Shown piece by piece: positions 35,281 to 43,667 of a stretch of 64,000 bases of DNA; position 1 is the stretch's first letter, and every line of letters starts with the position of its first letter. Origin of the DNA: Lachnospiraceae bacterium (GTDB lineage Bacteria; Bacillota; Clostridia; Lachnospirales; Lachnospiraceae); assembly GCA_028693165.1 (NCBI GenBank), contig JAQUVX010000002.1:62001-126000 (forward strand), in the 5' to 3' direction. Both the position numbers and the translations under genes were made by a program. The notes beneath the pieces are model-generated. The model saw nothing but the letters and a program-made list of their open reading frames with translations, did not search any database and was not told the DNA's origin.

Positions 35281-36231
35281 TCAGCGTTTCTTATTGAGTG
35301 CGCTCAAAGAGAGTGCTGCAATCAAAATCAGTCCCTGACATATAAACTGATAGAACGAAGATACACCAAACAGATTCAGCATATTGTTGATGATGGAGAT
35401 GATAAATACACCCGCTATTGTACCCAGCGGATCTCCCACTGCTCCGGTCATTGCCGTACCGCCCACAACGGTTGCTGTGATAGCGTTCATGGCGTAATTT
35501 TTTCCAATCGTGGCATCCGCCGAATTCATCTGCGCACTTAAGAAAATCCCGGCCACTGCACAGAGCACACCTGCAATACAATAGGCGAAGAATTTTACTT
35601 TTTCCACTTGAATACCCGTTGAGTATGCAGCATTTTCATTGCCGCCCACTGCCCTGAGTGCTTTGCCGTAAGGCGTCTGATTTGTCAGGTTACGGATCAG
35701 CAGCACGATCAGAATCAGGAAAAGCAGCGGCACAAACCCGGACCATCCTCTGGTCAGGAATTTAGCAAAAACCTTATCTACTGATCCGCCCGGCTTTGGC
35801 AGAATCAGCAGTGCCGTTCCATCAAAAATTGTCGTGGTCGCAATCGTAACAATAATCGGTGCCAGGCGCCCTTTTGTAATCACGGCACCATTGACCGCCC
35901 CACAGATCAGGCCAACCAGAAGCGTTGCTGCAACCGCCAGCACTATGCTCATCTTGTCCCCAGGATTCATGATCATCACACAGACCACATTGCTCAGCGC
36001 CACGATACCCCCCAGAGAAAGGTCAATCCCGCCTGTCAAAATGATCAGTGTCTGTCCAAATCCGACCATGAACAGTGGAAATGAAGACCGAAGCAGGTTC
36101 TTAAAATTGCCCCACGTAAAAAAATCCTTGTTAAACACACTGACAAACATCATCATTACAAAAAGGAATACATAGATCAGCACGGTGTGACCATTTCGTT
36201 TCCAGAAGTTGGAATTCAGTTTTTCTTTCAT
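35281..36231 (-). CDS. Sugar-type ABC transporter permease (RbsC-like), first
   Basis: This 316-residue paralogue of the next gene has the same signatures (LTGGIDLSLGGIVALSNVV and GGTAMTGAVGDPLGTIAGVF). Its ATG overlaps the stop of the ATPase gene by 4 bases, which couples their translation. With the second permease it probably forms a heterodimeric channel, as in other CUT2-type importers with two permeases. Confidence 0.9.
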   Translation of the reverse strand: MKEKLNSNFWKRNGHTVLIYVFLFVMMMFVSVFNKDFFTWGNFKNLLRSSFPLFMVGFGQTLIILTGGIDLSLGGIVALSNVVCVMIMNPGDKMSIVLAVAATLLVGLICGAVNGAVITKGRLAPIIVTIATTTIFDGTALLILPKPGGSVDKVFAKFLTRGWSGFVPLLFLILIVLLIRNLTNQTPYGKALRAVGGNENAAYSTGIQVEKVKFFAYCIAGVLCAVAGIFLSAQMNSADATIGKNYAMNAITATVVGGTAMTGAVGDPLGTIAGVFIISIINNMLNLFGVSSFYQFICQGLILIAALSLSALNKKR

Positions 36232-37757
36232 GCCGTCTCAGCTCCTTTCTTCGCGGAACTCTTAAGCCCCATCTCATACTGCATAATCACTTCCTCAGTA
36301 AGCTCTTCTTTTTCCAGAATACCGGTGATTCTGCCCTCGTACATGACAATCACACGACTGCTCATCCCCATGACCTCCATCATATCGCTCGAATTCATGA
36401 TTACTGCGACACCATCCGCCGCGAGTTTATGCATGATCACATAGAACTCGCGCTTGGCCTCCACATCGATACCTCTGGTCGGCTCATCAAACAGGATTAC
36501 TTTGGGTTCTGTTGCAAGCTCCTTGCCCAACACCACCTTCTGCTGGTTTCCACCGGAAAGGCTGGATACCGGAAGCTCCATGCTGCCGATTTTGATTGAA
36601 AGCTTCGCCTTCATGTCCTCAGCAAATTCTTTTTCTCTGCTCTCATCAATCAGAAAACCTTTCATTCTTTTCTTCAGGCTCGAAACCGAAAGGTTGTGCC
36701 GGTTAGAAAGCTCCAGCATCAATCCCTGGTTTTTACGGTCGGAAGGAACCAGTGCAATTCCCTGTGCAATGGCATCCGCTGAATGCCTCACATGCACGTT
36801 CTGACCTCCCACCCGGATCTCTCCTGATGCAAGTGGATAGAGTCCGCTGATTGCATTCAGCAGTTCCGTCTGCCCATGCCCCTGCAGACCTGCAATTCCA
36901 AGGATTTCTCCCCTTTTCACCTCAAAACTGATATCGTTCAATTTATGGGCCGCATCCGAAAGTCCACTCACAGAGAAAATCGTCTTGTCCTTTTCCACTT
37001 CACAGACAGCTGGCGGGAAAATATTGTTCAGGGAACGCCCTACCATCATCTTGATCAGTTCATCCTGATCCAGCTCCTTCATCTCACGTGTGCCCACATA
37101 AGTTCCGTCTTTAAAGACCGTAATACGGTCGCCCAGTTCAAACAGCTCTTCCAGACGATGGGAAATGAAGATGATTGTCTTTCCTGCACGGATGAGATTC
37201 CCTATGATCTGGTACAACTGTGTGACTTCTTTTTTGGCCAACGCCGAGGTTGGCTCATCCAGGATGATCAGCTCCGGATCACGCACCAATATCTTCAGGA
37301 TCTCTGTCATCTGCTGCTGTGCAACCGACAGAGTATTCACCAGAGCCTCCGGATCAATATGAATATCATATCGGTCCATCGCCTCCCGAAGTTTTTGGTC
37401 AATCTCCTTTTTGTTAATGCGCCCTAATCGATTGACCGGTTCCTGGTTCAAATAAATATTTTCTGCAACGGACATCTCGCCTACCAGAGTTAATTCCTGG
37501 AATACCATGGCGATGCCAAGCTTTTGGGACTGCTCTGGAGTTCGGATCTCAACCTTTTTCCCATAGAAACAGATATCCCCCTCATCCGGCTGATGAATGC
37601 CCGCCAACATCTTCAATATCGTACTTTTTCCTGCTCCGTTTTCCCCAGCCAGGACATGTACCTCTCCTTTGTTACAGGAAAACTGTACGTCACTCAGTGC
37701 CGTGATTCCGCCAAACCGTTTGGTGATGTGATCCATTCTTAAAATTTCTTCTGCCAT
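36228..37757 (-). CDS. Sugar ABC transporter ATP-binding protein (RbsA/MglA-like)
   Basis: This 509-residue protein has two ATPase domains in one chain, as in CUT2 importers. The first has Walker A GENGAGKST, signature TLSVAQQQM and Walker B LIILDEPTSAL. The second has a degenerate Walker A (GLQGHGQTE), signature SLSGGNQQKV and DEPTRGIDV. The loss of a normal Walker A in the second half is usual in this family. The start ATG 37757 follows GGAGG at 5 bases. It energises the two permeases downstream. Confidence 0.94.
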   Translation of the reverse strand: MAEEILRMDHITKRFGGITALSDVQFSCNKGEVHVLAGENGAGKSTILKMLAGIHQPDEGDICFYGKKVEIRTPEQSQKLGIAMVFQELTLVGEMSVAENIYLNQEPVNRLGRINKKEIDQKLREAMDRYDIHIDPEALVNTLSVAQQQMTEILKILVRDPELIILDEPTSALAKKEVTQLYQIIGNLIRAGKTIIFISHRLEELFELGDRITVFKDGTYVGTREMKELDQDELIKMMVGRSLNNIFPPAVCEVEKDKTIFSVSGLSDAAHKLNDISFEVKRGEILGIAGLQGHGQTELLNAISGLYPLASGEIRVGGQNVHVRHSADAIAQGIALVPSDRKNQGLMLELSNRHNLSVSSLKKRMKGFLIDESREKEFAEDMKAKLSIKIGSMELPVSSLSGGNQQKVVLGKELATEPKVILFDEPTRGIDVEAKREFYVIMHKLAADGVAVIMNSSDMMEVMGMSSRVIVMYEGRITGILEKEELTEEVIMQYEMGLKSSAKKGAETA

Positions 37758-37853
37758 AGTCTCCTCCTTGCCTGTCTGTCCATTACAAAAGGTCATTGCA
37801 ATAAATCATAACATCCATTGCAATGACCTTAGTTTTATTGCCGTTAAAATCGA

Positions 37854-38963
37854 TTACTTGTAGAGTTTTGCAAGAGCAGCATCGTCCAGCTCAGTCAGTA
37901 CCCAGTAGCTGTCCGGCATGTCTGCTTTGTAGTAGTCATGAACATTGTCCTCTGTTACCGTCTCAATATCCATGGTCACCTTACTCGGCACATCCTCGCC
38001 GTTCAGCGCTCCAATGACGGTGCGCAATGCTTCTGCACTGGTATAGGTCGGATTGGATGGAGCGATGCAGGACAGACCCTTGTCTTCATTTTCAATCCAC
38101 GCGCGGATTGCCCCGTTGTTGCCCTCACTGGTCATCGGAACCAGATCTCTGCCTGCTGCGATAAATGCATCAATTGCTCCCTGCGTCATAGCACCGCCCT
38201 GAGACCATACACCATCGATTTCCGGATAAGCAGAAAGCATGGATTCCATAGCAGCTTTGCCCTGTGCATAATCCCATCCTGCATTTGCAGAACCAAGGAT
38301 CTCGATGTCCGGATGTTTTTTAAATACTTCCTCAGCACCTCCCCATCTTGCGGAATCCGTTGCAGTACCCGCAACACCATTCAGTACGACGATCTTGCCT
38401 TTACCGCCCAGCTTCTCAGCCAGCCACTCAGCACCAATTTTTCCAAATTCCGTTTCATCAATACCAACCGTAGCAACCTGCTCATCGGTCTCAACCACAT
38501 TATCAAAAGAAACAACCTTGATGCCTGCTTCTGTCGCTTCCTCTACCACCGGAGCCAGAGCAGTCGGTGATGCCGCAGTGATGACAATCGCATCTACCTT
38601 CTTCGTAATCAGATCCTGCATATCGCTGATCTGCTTGTTGATATCCTCGTTAGAGTTGGTGATGTAATACTCACTGACAGTTCCGTCTGCTTTCAATTTC
38701 TCTGCTTCCGCAACGAATTCCTGCTCCATCTGAGCACGCCAGGAGTTACCAATTGAATAGTTGCAAAGTGCTACAACATAGCCCTCTCCGCCTGCTGCCT
38801 TTGTCTCTGCCTCGGCCTCGGCCGCTTTCGTTTCTGCCGCTGTCGTTGCCTCGGCCGCTGTCGTTGCCGCTGCCGTTGTTGCCTCGGTTGTCTTGGAACC
38901 GCCACATCCCGCCATACTCAGTACCATTGCTGCGCTTAATCCTAATGCCAATACTTTTCTCAT
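37854..38963 (-). CDS. Sugar ABC transporter substrate-binding lipoprotein (RbsB-like)
   Basis: This 369-residue lipoprotein has the lipobox LSMAGC near residue 19. A low-complexity linker rich in A, T and E (about 25-58) follows, then a type I periplasmic-binding fold (from VALCNYSIGNSWRAQMEQEF). The ligand is likely a sugar or polyol. Its operon also encodes a metal-dependent hydrolase and a GldA-like dehydrogenase, which leaves open a non-classical substrate. The AAGGAG site is 11 bases from the ATG. Confidence 0.9.
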   Translation of the reverse strand: MRKVLALGLSAAMVLSMAGCGGSKTTEATTAAATTAAEATTAAETKAAEAEAETKAAGGEGYVVALCNYSIGNSWRAQMEQEFVAEAEKLKADGTVSEYYITNSNEDINKQISDMQDLITKKVDAIVITAASPTALAPVVEEATEAGIKVVSFDNVVETDEQVATVGIDETEFGKIGAEWLAEKLGGKGKIVVLNGVAGTATDSARWGGAEEVFKKHPDIEILGSANAGWDYAQGKAAMESMLSAYPEIDGVWSQGGAMTQGAIDAFIAAGRDLVPMTSEGNNGAIRAWIENEDKGLSCIAPSNPTYTSAEALRTVIGALNGEDVPSKVTMDIETVTEDNVHDYYKADMPDSYWVLTELDDAALAKLYK

Positions 38964-39046
38964 AATCTTCTTCTCTCCTTTTTTTAATTTAACTCGCCTT
39001 ATATCATCTGCCAAAGCAGTGAGTTACCAGCTATACCATAAAACCA

Positions 39047-39952
39047 TCAATCTGCAAAAAACAGCCGCCTCGCATTCTCTGCCAGAATCAGCTTCCGGTC
39101 ATTCTCGCTCAAATTCCTGCATTCTACTGCCACCAGATCAATCAACTGCTTTAAAGTGCCGTGCCGCAGCATTCCCGGATAATCCGATGCCCACATGATT
39201 TTTTCTGCCCCAACCATATTACAGCAGGTCTCTATGACATTGGCCGCACTCGGCCACGGATAGCTTTCCGGAAAAAAATCCGGAACAGTGGAGGTATCAA
39301 TGTAAACATTTGAATGATCTTTCACCATCCGCATCACATCACCAAAATTCTCCTCCCGCACACCTTTTCCGAAACATGCATCGGCTCCCATATGACAGAT
39401 CACGAAATTGATCTGCGGATACAGAACAACCAGTTTCTGTAAATCCTCCACATCACAGTTGCGGAATGGGTGAATGAAGACCGGCTGGTGATACTGATTA
39501 CAGCAATCCCAGATGGAAGCAAATTCGGCGTCCGTCATCCTGGCTGATGGCCTGCACTGAAAGGTACTGTCCGTCTCAATCTTGAAGCCAAATAGAATTC
39601 CTTCCTCATAAATCGCCGCCAGCTCGTCTGCTGCTTTCTGTCCATCCAGAAGGTTAACCAGTGCCACACCTTTCAGACGATCGGGATATTTCTGAACACT
39701 TTGTTTAAAATAATCATTAAAATATCCGTAATATGGGTTCGGCATCAGAAGCGCTTTCTCGATTCCGCGCCAGTCCATATAGTCAATCAGTACATCCGTT
39801 GTGCTGTTTGAATGGATGAAAGCCGGGGGAAGAAACTGCTTCTTCGTATTCCCGATCATGACCTTCCCATTGGACAGGGAAGTCATCGGCTGTCCTTGCG
39901 TGATACCCGCTACCTTTGGGTAAACATGTGTATGAATATCGATTACCTGCAT
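39047..39952 (-). CDS. Amidohydrolase-2 family metal-dependent hydrolase
   Basis: This 301-residue TIM-barrel protein of the ACMSD/amidohydrolase-2 group has the metal-binding DIHTHVYP at residues 4-11, VFIHPFRN and ICHMGADACFG in mid-sequence, and MWASDYPG near the C-terminus. Members act as lactonases, decarboxylases or hydrolases on ring or lactone substrates. It is the first gene of the leftward ABC operon and is divergent from a cyclase-family hydrolase, so a lactone or cyclic ester may be opened during uptake and breakdown. Confidence 0.85.
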   Translation of the reverse strand: MQVIDIHTHVYPKVAGITQGQPMTSLSNGKVMIGNTKKQFLPPAFIHSNSTTDVLIDYMDWRGIEKALLMPNPYYGYFNDYFKQSVQKYPDRLKGVALVNLLDGQKAADELAAIYEEGILFGFKIETDSTFQCRPSARMTDAEFASIWDCCNQYHQPVFIHPFRNCDVEDLQKLVVLYPQINFVICHMGADACFGKGVREENFGDVMRMVKDHSNVYIDTSTVPDFFPESYPWPSAANVIETCCNMVGAEKIMWASDYPGMLRHGTLKQLIDLVAVECRNLSENDRKLILAENARRLFFAD

Positions 39953-39993
39953 GATTTTTCTCCTGTTTGACGCCGCGTTTTCTTGATGTTTTG

Positions 39994-40022
39994 AGTATAC
40001 AGAACTCCCGTTTCAGAGTACA
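39994..40022 (-). promoter_or_regulatory. Predicted leftward promoter (hydrolase-ABC operon)
   Basis: TGTACT (40022-40017), 17 bases, TATACT (39999-39994). The -35 is poor, as expected for a promoter needing an activator bound at the adjacent direct repeats. Confidence 0.5.
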
Positions 40023-40025
40023 TAT

Positions 40026-40058
40026 GATTTGATTGGAACTTCTTTTGATTTGATTGGA
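40026..40058. promoter_or_regulatory. Two direct repeats between divergent promoters
   Basis: GATTTGATTGGA occurs at 40026-40037 and 40047-40058, identical and exactly 21 bp apart (two DNA turns). They fill the space between the -35 boxes of the leftward and rightward promoters. AraC-type activators often bind such tandem sites; the response regulator encoded at 43645 is the likely binder. Confidence 0.75.
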
Positions 40059-40063
40059 TTCTC

Positions 40064-40092
40064 TTGAAATGCTCATATGGAAATGATAGAAT
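40064..40092 (+). promoter_or_regulatory. Predicted rightward promoter (cyclase-receptor-kinase-regulator operon)
   Basis: TTGAAA (40064-40069), 17 bases, TAGAAT (40087-40092), starting 6 bases after the second direct repeat. Confidence 0.65.
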
Positions 40093-40132
40093 GAAAACCA
40101 ATTCAAACGTGATTTTAACAGGAGGAACTGCC

Positions 40133-40801
40133 ATGAAAAAAATGTTATCTTATCCACTGAAAAAAGGGAATCCGACCTGGCCGGGAAATCCGACGATCGA
40201 CTGGACTCCTCACACCTCGATCGCCGGAGGCGATGTGGCAAACACCGGCACGATCCACCTGTTTAACCATTATGGAACACACATAGACGGTCCGCTTCAC
40301 TTCTGTCCAAATGGTACTCCGCTCTGCGACTTTTCCATCGATCACTTCATCTTCGGGAAACCTCTGGTCATTGACCTTCCGAAAAATGCCGGTGAAAAGA
40401 TCGAACCATCTGATCTGGCTGCATATGCCGGGATCATGCAGAATGCCGATCTTGTGCTGTTTCGCACCGGTTTTCAAGCCATGAGAAGCGAAAATCCGTC
40501 GGAATATGAGGAGAACGGCCCCGCCGTCAGCTCTGCCTGCGCAGAATATCTGCAGGATCACTTTCCGGATCTCCGGGCCATCGCTCTCGATTTTGTCTCA
40601 CTTGCCTCCTACCGTGACAGCATCGACGGTGACCGTGCACACCAGTATATGCTCGGCATGCATCACGAGCACTGCATCTTCATCATCGAAGATGTGAATA
40701 TGAAAGAGCTGCCCTGCGGATTTTTAAACAAGGTTTATGCAGTGCCACTCTACATCGAACAGATCGACAGTTCTCCCGTTACAATGTGGGCGGAATTATA
40801 A
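40133..40801 (+). CDS. Cyclase family (kynurenine formamidase-like) metal-dependent hydrolase
   Basis: This 222-residue protein has the family motif HYGTHIDGPLHF (pattern HxGTHxDxPxHF), which binds the metal. Relatives hydrolyse N-formylkynurenine, isatin or cyclic intermediates. The start ATG 40133 follows AGGAGG at 7 bases. It is the first gene of the rightward operon that also encodes the sensory system. Together with the divergent amidohydrolase it suggests that the inducing compound contains an amide, lactone or ring that must be opened. Confidence 0.85.
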   Translation: MKKMLSYPLKKGNPTWPGNPTIDWTPHTSIAGGDVANTGTIHLFNHYGTHIDGPLHFCPNGTPLCDFSIDHFIFGKPLVIDLPKNAGEKIEPSDLAAYAGIMQNADLVLFRTGFQAMRSENPSEYEENGPAVSSACAEYLQDHFPDLRAIALDFVSLASYRDSIDGDRAHQYMLGMHHEHCIFIIEDVNMKELPCGFLNKVYAVPLYIEQIDSSPVTMWAEL

Positions 40802-40841
40802 TCATCCCCGGGGAATCATGGTTCTTTAGAAAGGATTGTTC

Positions 40842-41843
40842 ATGCTCAACAGACGAAGCTGGTGTCTTTTCCTGGTTGTATTTTTCAGTGTCCTATTAGG
40901 TCTCAAACTACAGACCATGTCACATATCGACTCAACAACCTCTGCGGCGATTCCTACGCAGACTCCGATTCGCGTCGGTTTCTCCCAGATTGAGACGGAC
41001 AATCCCTGGCGAACGGCCCAGATCAACAGCTTTCGGGAAGCCCTGGGCCCCGTAGGCATGGAATTCGTATATCACGAACCAGAAGAATACACGGCCAGCT
41101 GGCAGGCGCAGGATATTCTGTCGCTGATTCAGGAACATGTTGATTATCTCGTCGTAGTTCCTGCCGATGCCGCGCAACTTACTCCCTCTCTGAAAAAAGC
41201 AAAAGAAGCCGGTGTTCCGGTCATCCTGATCGGGCAGGATACTTCTCTCATAGATTCTTCTGTCTATGTGTCCCGAATCATGACTGATTACAGAAAAGAG
41301 GGTGAGATCTGTGCCCGTATGCTAAAACAGAAATATGGCGATCAACTCTGCAACATCGTGGAACTCTTCGGATCGGAGAATTCACCCGCTGCACTGGCGC
41401 GCTCAGAAGGCTTCCACAGAGAGATCGAACAGTACACAAACTTCCATATTATTGACACAGAGCATGGTGATTTCAACCGTGTCACCGCACAGAAAGCCAT
41501 GGAGAATGCTTTGATTCAGGCTTCCAATAAGATGCAGACGATTCACGCTGTCTTTGCCCACAGTGATGAGGATGGTCTGGGTGCACTCCAGGCAATCAAG
41601 GTAGCCGGTATCTCTCCTGGCGAGCTTTCCATCGTCTCCATCAACGGAATACAGGATGTCTGCAAGGCCATCATTGCCGGCGAGTATCTCGGAACGGTAG
41701 AAAGCAATCCCAAGTGGGGACAGATCGTGCTCATCTTAATCAATCAGATGGAACGAGACTCACGCCCTTTTCCGGTTGTCATCATTCCCTATCGTATTGT
41801 CAATGCAGATAATGCCGCGGAGTATTCCCGAACTGCATATTAA
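40842..41843 (+). CDS. Membrane-anchored periplasmic-binding-like receptor
   Basis: This 333-residue protein has an N-terminal membrane anchor (about residues 7-24) without a lipobox. A type I periplasmic-binding domain follows (IRVGFSQIETDNPWRTAQINSF, then LVVVPADAAQLTPSLKKAKEAGVPVILIG). In Firmicutes such receptors placed before a YesM-type kinase hand the signal of bound sugar to the kinase instead of to a transporter. It resembles the ABC binding protein across the divergent promoter, so both may bind the same ligand. The start ATG follows AAAGGA. Confidence 0.85.
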   Translation: MLNRRSWCLFLVVFFSVLLGLKLQTMSHIDSTTSAAIPTQTPIRVGFSQIETDNPWRTAQINSFREALGPVGMEFVYHEPEEYTASWQAQDILSLIQEHVDYLVVVPADAAQLTPSLKKAKEAGVPVILIGQDTSLIDSSVYVSRIMTDYRKEGEICARMLKQKYGDQLCNIVELFGSENSPAALARSEGFHREIEQYTNFHIIDTEHGDFNRVTAQKAMENALIQASNKMQTIHAVFAHSDEDGLGALQAIKVAGISPGELSIVSINGIQDVCKAIIAGEYLGTVESNPKWGQIVLILINQMERDSRPFPVVIIPYRIVNADNAAEYSRTAY

Positions 41844-41855
41844 AGGAGGCGTACC

Positions 41856-43667
41856 GTGCATTCCAGACTGGTGTCACTTAACTATAAGAACAAACTGCTT
41901 CTGTCCTATGTACTGGTTTCCTTCTTTCCGATCATTTTTCTCGGACTGCTGATCAGTCAGCTCTATATGCGTTCCATTCTGAAGAACACGGAAGACTCGT
42001 CCATCAGTACACTCGATCTGATCTGCGGAGACATCGATTCTCTCATCGACGACACTTATTCCGTCTGCAATATGCTGACCAACGACATCAAGATCCAGCA
42101 GTATCTGCGCCGCGATTTCAGCTCGCTGGCAGATCAGTATTCCACCGACTTATCCGGAAGTATGGATCTGGCCTCCATCTCCACGTATAAGCAGAATCTC
42201 TTTGGTGTCTACGTACTTGGCGATAACGGCGGCCTTTACAAATCAAACTACTGCTCCTTTAAAACCGGAGATCTACGTCAGTCTGTCTGGTACAAAACGA
42301 TTCGTGAGTCTGAGAATGCCGTATGGTTTCCTCCTCAGAACGGGAGCTTTATCGTCCGAAGTTCAATCAGCGACCGTTTTATGACCATGGGAATGAAGAT
42401 CACCGATAAGTCCTCCGGACGTCCAAGCGGCGTTATCACCGCCGAGATCAAAGAGGATAATCTTACTCAAAATATCAGTGACAGCTTCACCAGCGGCCTC
42501 GTCTGTATTCTGAATCAGGATGGAAGCGCCCTGTTCTCTTCTTCTCAGAACAGAACAGATTCCTATCAGGTACATCTGACCCCCGGTCTGATCAGTCGTA
42601 TCCTTGCAGACACTGATTACGAATCCCGTCAGTCCCGGGTAATCCAGGATAAAAACTATATTATTGTCAGCCGCTCCATCAGCCACACAAACTGGTGCGT
42701 CGTCGGCCTAATCAACCGGAAGCTGCTGACCAGAGGCATCCATAATATTTACCAGGTCCTGCTCCTGGTCCTGTTGATTTTGCTGTTTCTTTCCCTCTAC
42801 ATTTCCATGTGGATCTCGGATTCCATATCCAGACCGGTGCGGGAATTGTATTACATGATGGATGCAGTCGAACACGGTGATCTGTCCGTACGAATCCATA
42901 CACATCATTCCGATGAATTTGAAACCCTGAATAATTCCTTCAACAAGATGCTTTCCCGCATCCAGAAACTGATCGGTCAGATCTATGAGGAACAGACAAA
43001 ACTGAAAAACTCAGAATTAAAAGCGCTTCAAGCTCAGATCCAGCCTCATTTTCTTTACAATTCACTGGACTCTGTCATCTGGCTGCTTCGTATGAACAAG
43101 AACGCAGACGCAGAAAGTATGCTGTCGGAATTATCCACGTTTTTTAAGATCTCCCTAAGTAAAGGCAAGGAAATCATCCTGATCAAAGATGAGCTTCGCC
43201 ACGTCCACAGCTATCTGTTCATCACCACCATGATTTACGGCAAGAAGTTTGATTATTCCATCGAATGTGATCCCTGCCTGTACGATTACCAGACTCTGAA
43301 ACTGATTCTGCAGCCGCTTGTCGAAAACGTTGTGCTTCACGCGACCGCACAGGAAGACAGCAAGATCTACATTCAGCTTCGCATTTACGAGAAAGATTCC
43401 GATCTCATCCTATCCGTACAGGACATCAGCATGGGGATGACACCCGATGCCTGCAGCCGCCTGGTCGAGAGCCTCTCGACTCCCATGCAGGACAGAGATT
43501 CCAAAAGCGGATATGGTCTGTACAACGTCAATGAAAGGATTCACATTCTTTTCGGAAAAGAGTATGGCATTTTTGTAGAATCGGAATATGGATTTGGAAC
43601 CGAAGTATATATCAAGATTCCCAAAATCAAAGGAGACGACAACATTGTATCGAGCAATACTATGTGA
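41856..43667 (+). CDS. YesM-type sensor histidine kinase
   Basis: This 603-residue membrane kinase has TM1 at about residues 13-34, an extracellular dCache-like sensor (about 40-285), TM2 (about 293-313) and HAMP. The His_kinase domain follows, with the phospho-acceptor in QIQPHFLYNSLD. The ATPase domain has the N box LQPLVENVVLH and G2 box GYGLYNVNERI. The G1 box reads VQDISMGM where DNGxGM is usual, so the asparagine and one glycine are lost; the effect is unclear. The start is GTG, 6 bases after GGAGG. The receptor gene ends 12 bases upstream, and the regulator gene begins inside the 3' end. Confidence 0.93.
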   Translation: MHSRLVSLNYKNKLLLSYVLVSFFPIIFLGLLISQLYMRSILKNTEDSSISTLDLICGDIDSLIDDTYSVCNMLTNDIKIQQYLRRDFSSLADQYSTDLSGSMDLASISTYKQNLFGVYVLGDNGGLYKSNYCSFKTGDLRQSVWYKTIRESENAVWFPPQNGSFIVRSSISDRFMTMGMKITDKSSGRPSGVITAEIKEDNLTQNISDSFTSGLVCILNQDGSALFSSSQNRTDSYQVHLTPGLISRILADTDYESRQSRVIQDKNYIIVSRSISHTNWCVVGLINRKLLTRGIHNIYQVLLLVLLILLFLSLYISMWISDSISRPVRELYYMMDAVEHGDLSVRIHTHHSDEFETLNNSFNKMLSRIQKLIGQIYEEQTKLKNSELKALQAQIQPHFLYNSLDSVIWLLRMNKNADAESMLSELSTFFKISLSKGKEIILIKDELRHVHSYLFITTMIYGKKFDYSIECDPCLYDYQTLKLILQPLVENVVLHATAQEDSKIYIQLRIYEKDSDLILSVQDISMGMTPDACSRLVESLSTPMQDRDSKSGYGLYNVNERIHILFGKEYGIFVESEYGFGTEVYIKIPKIKGDDNIVSSNTM

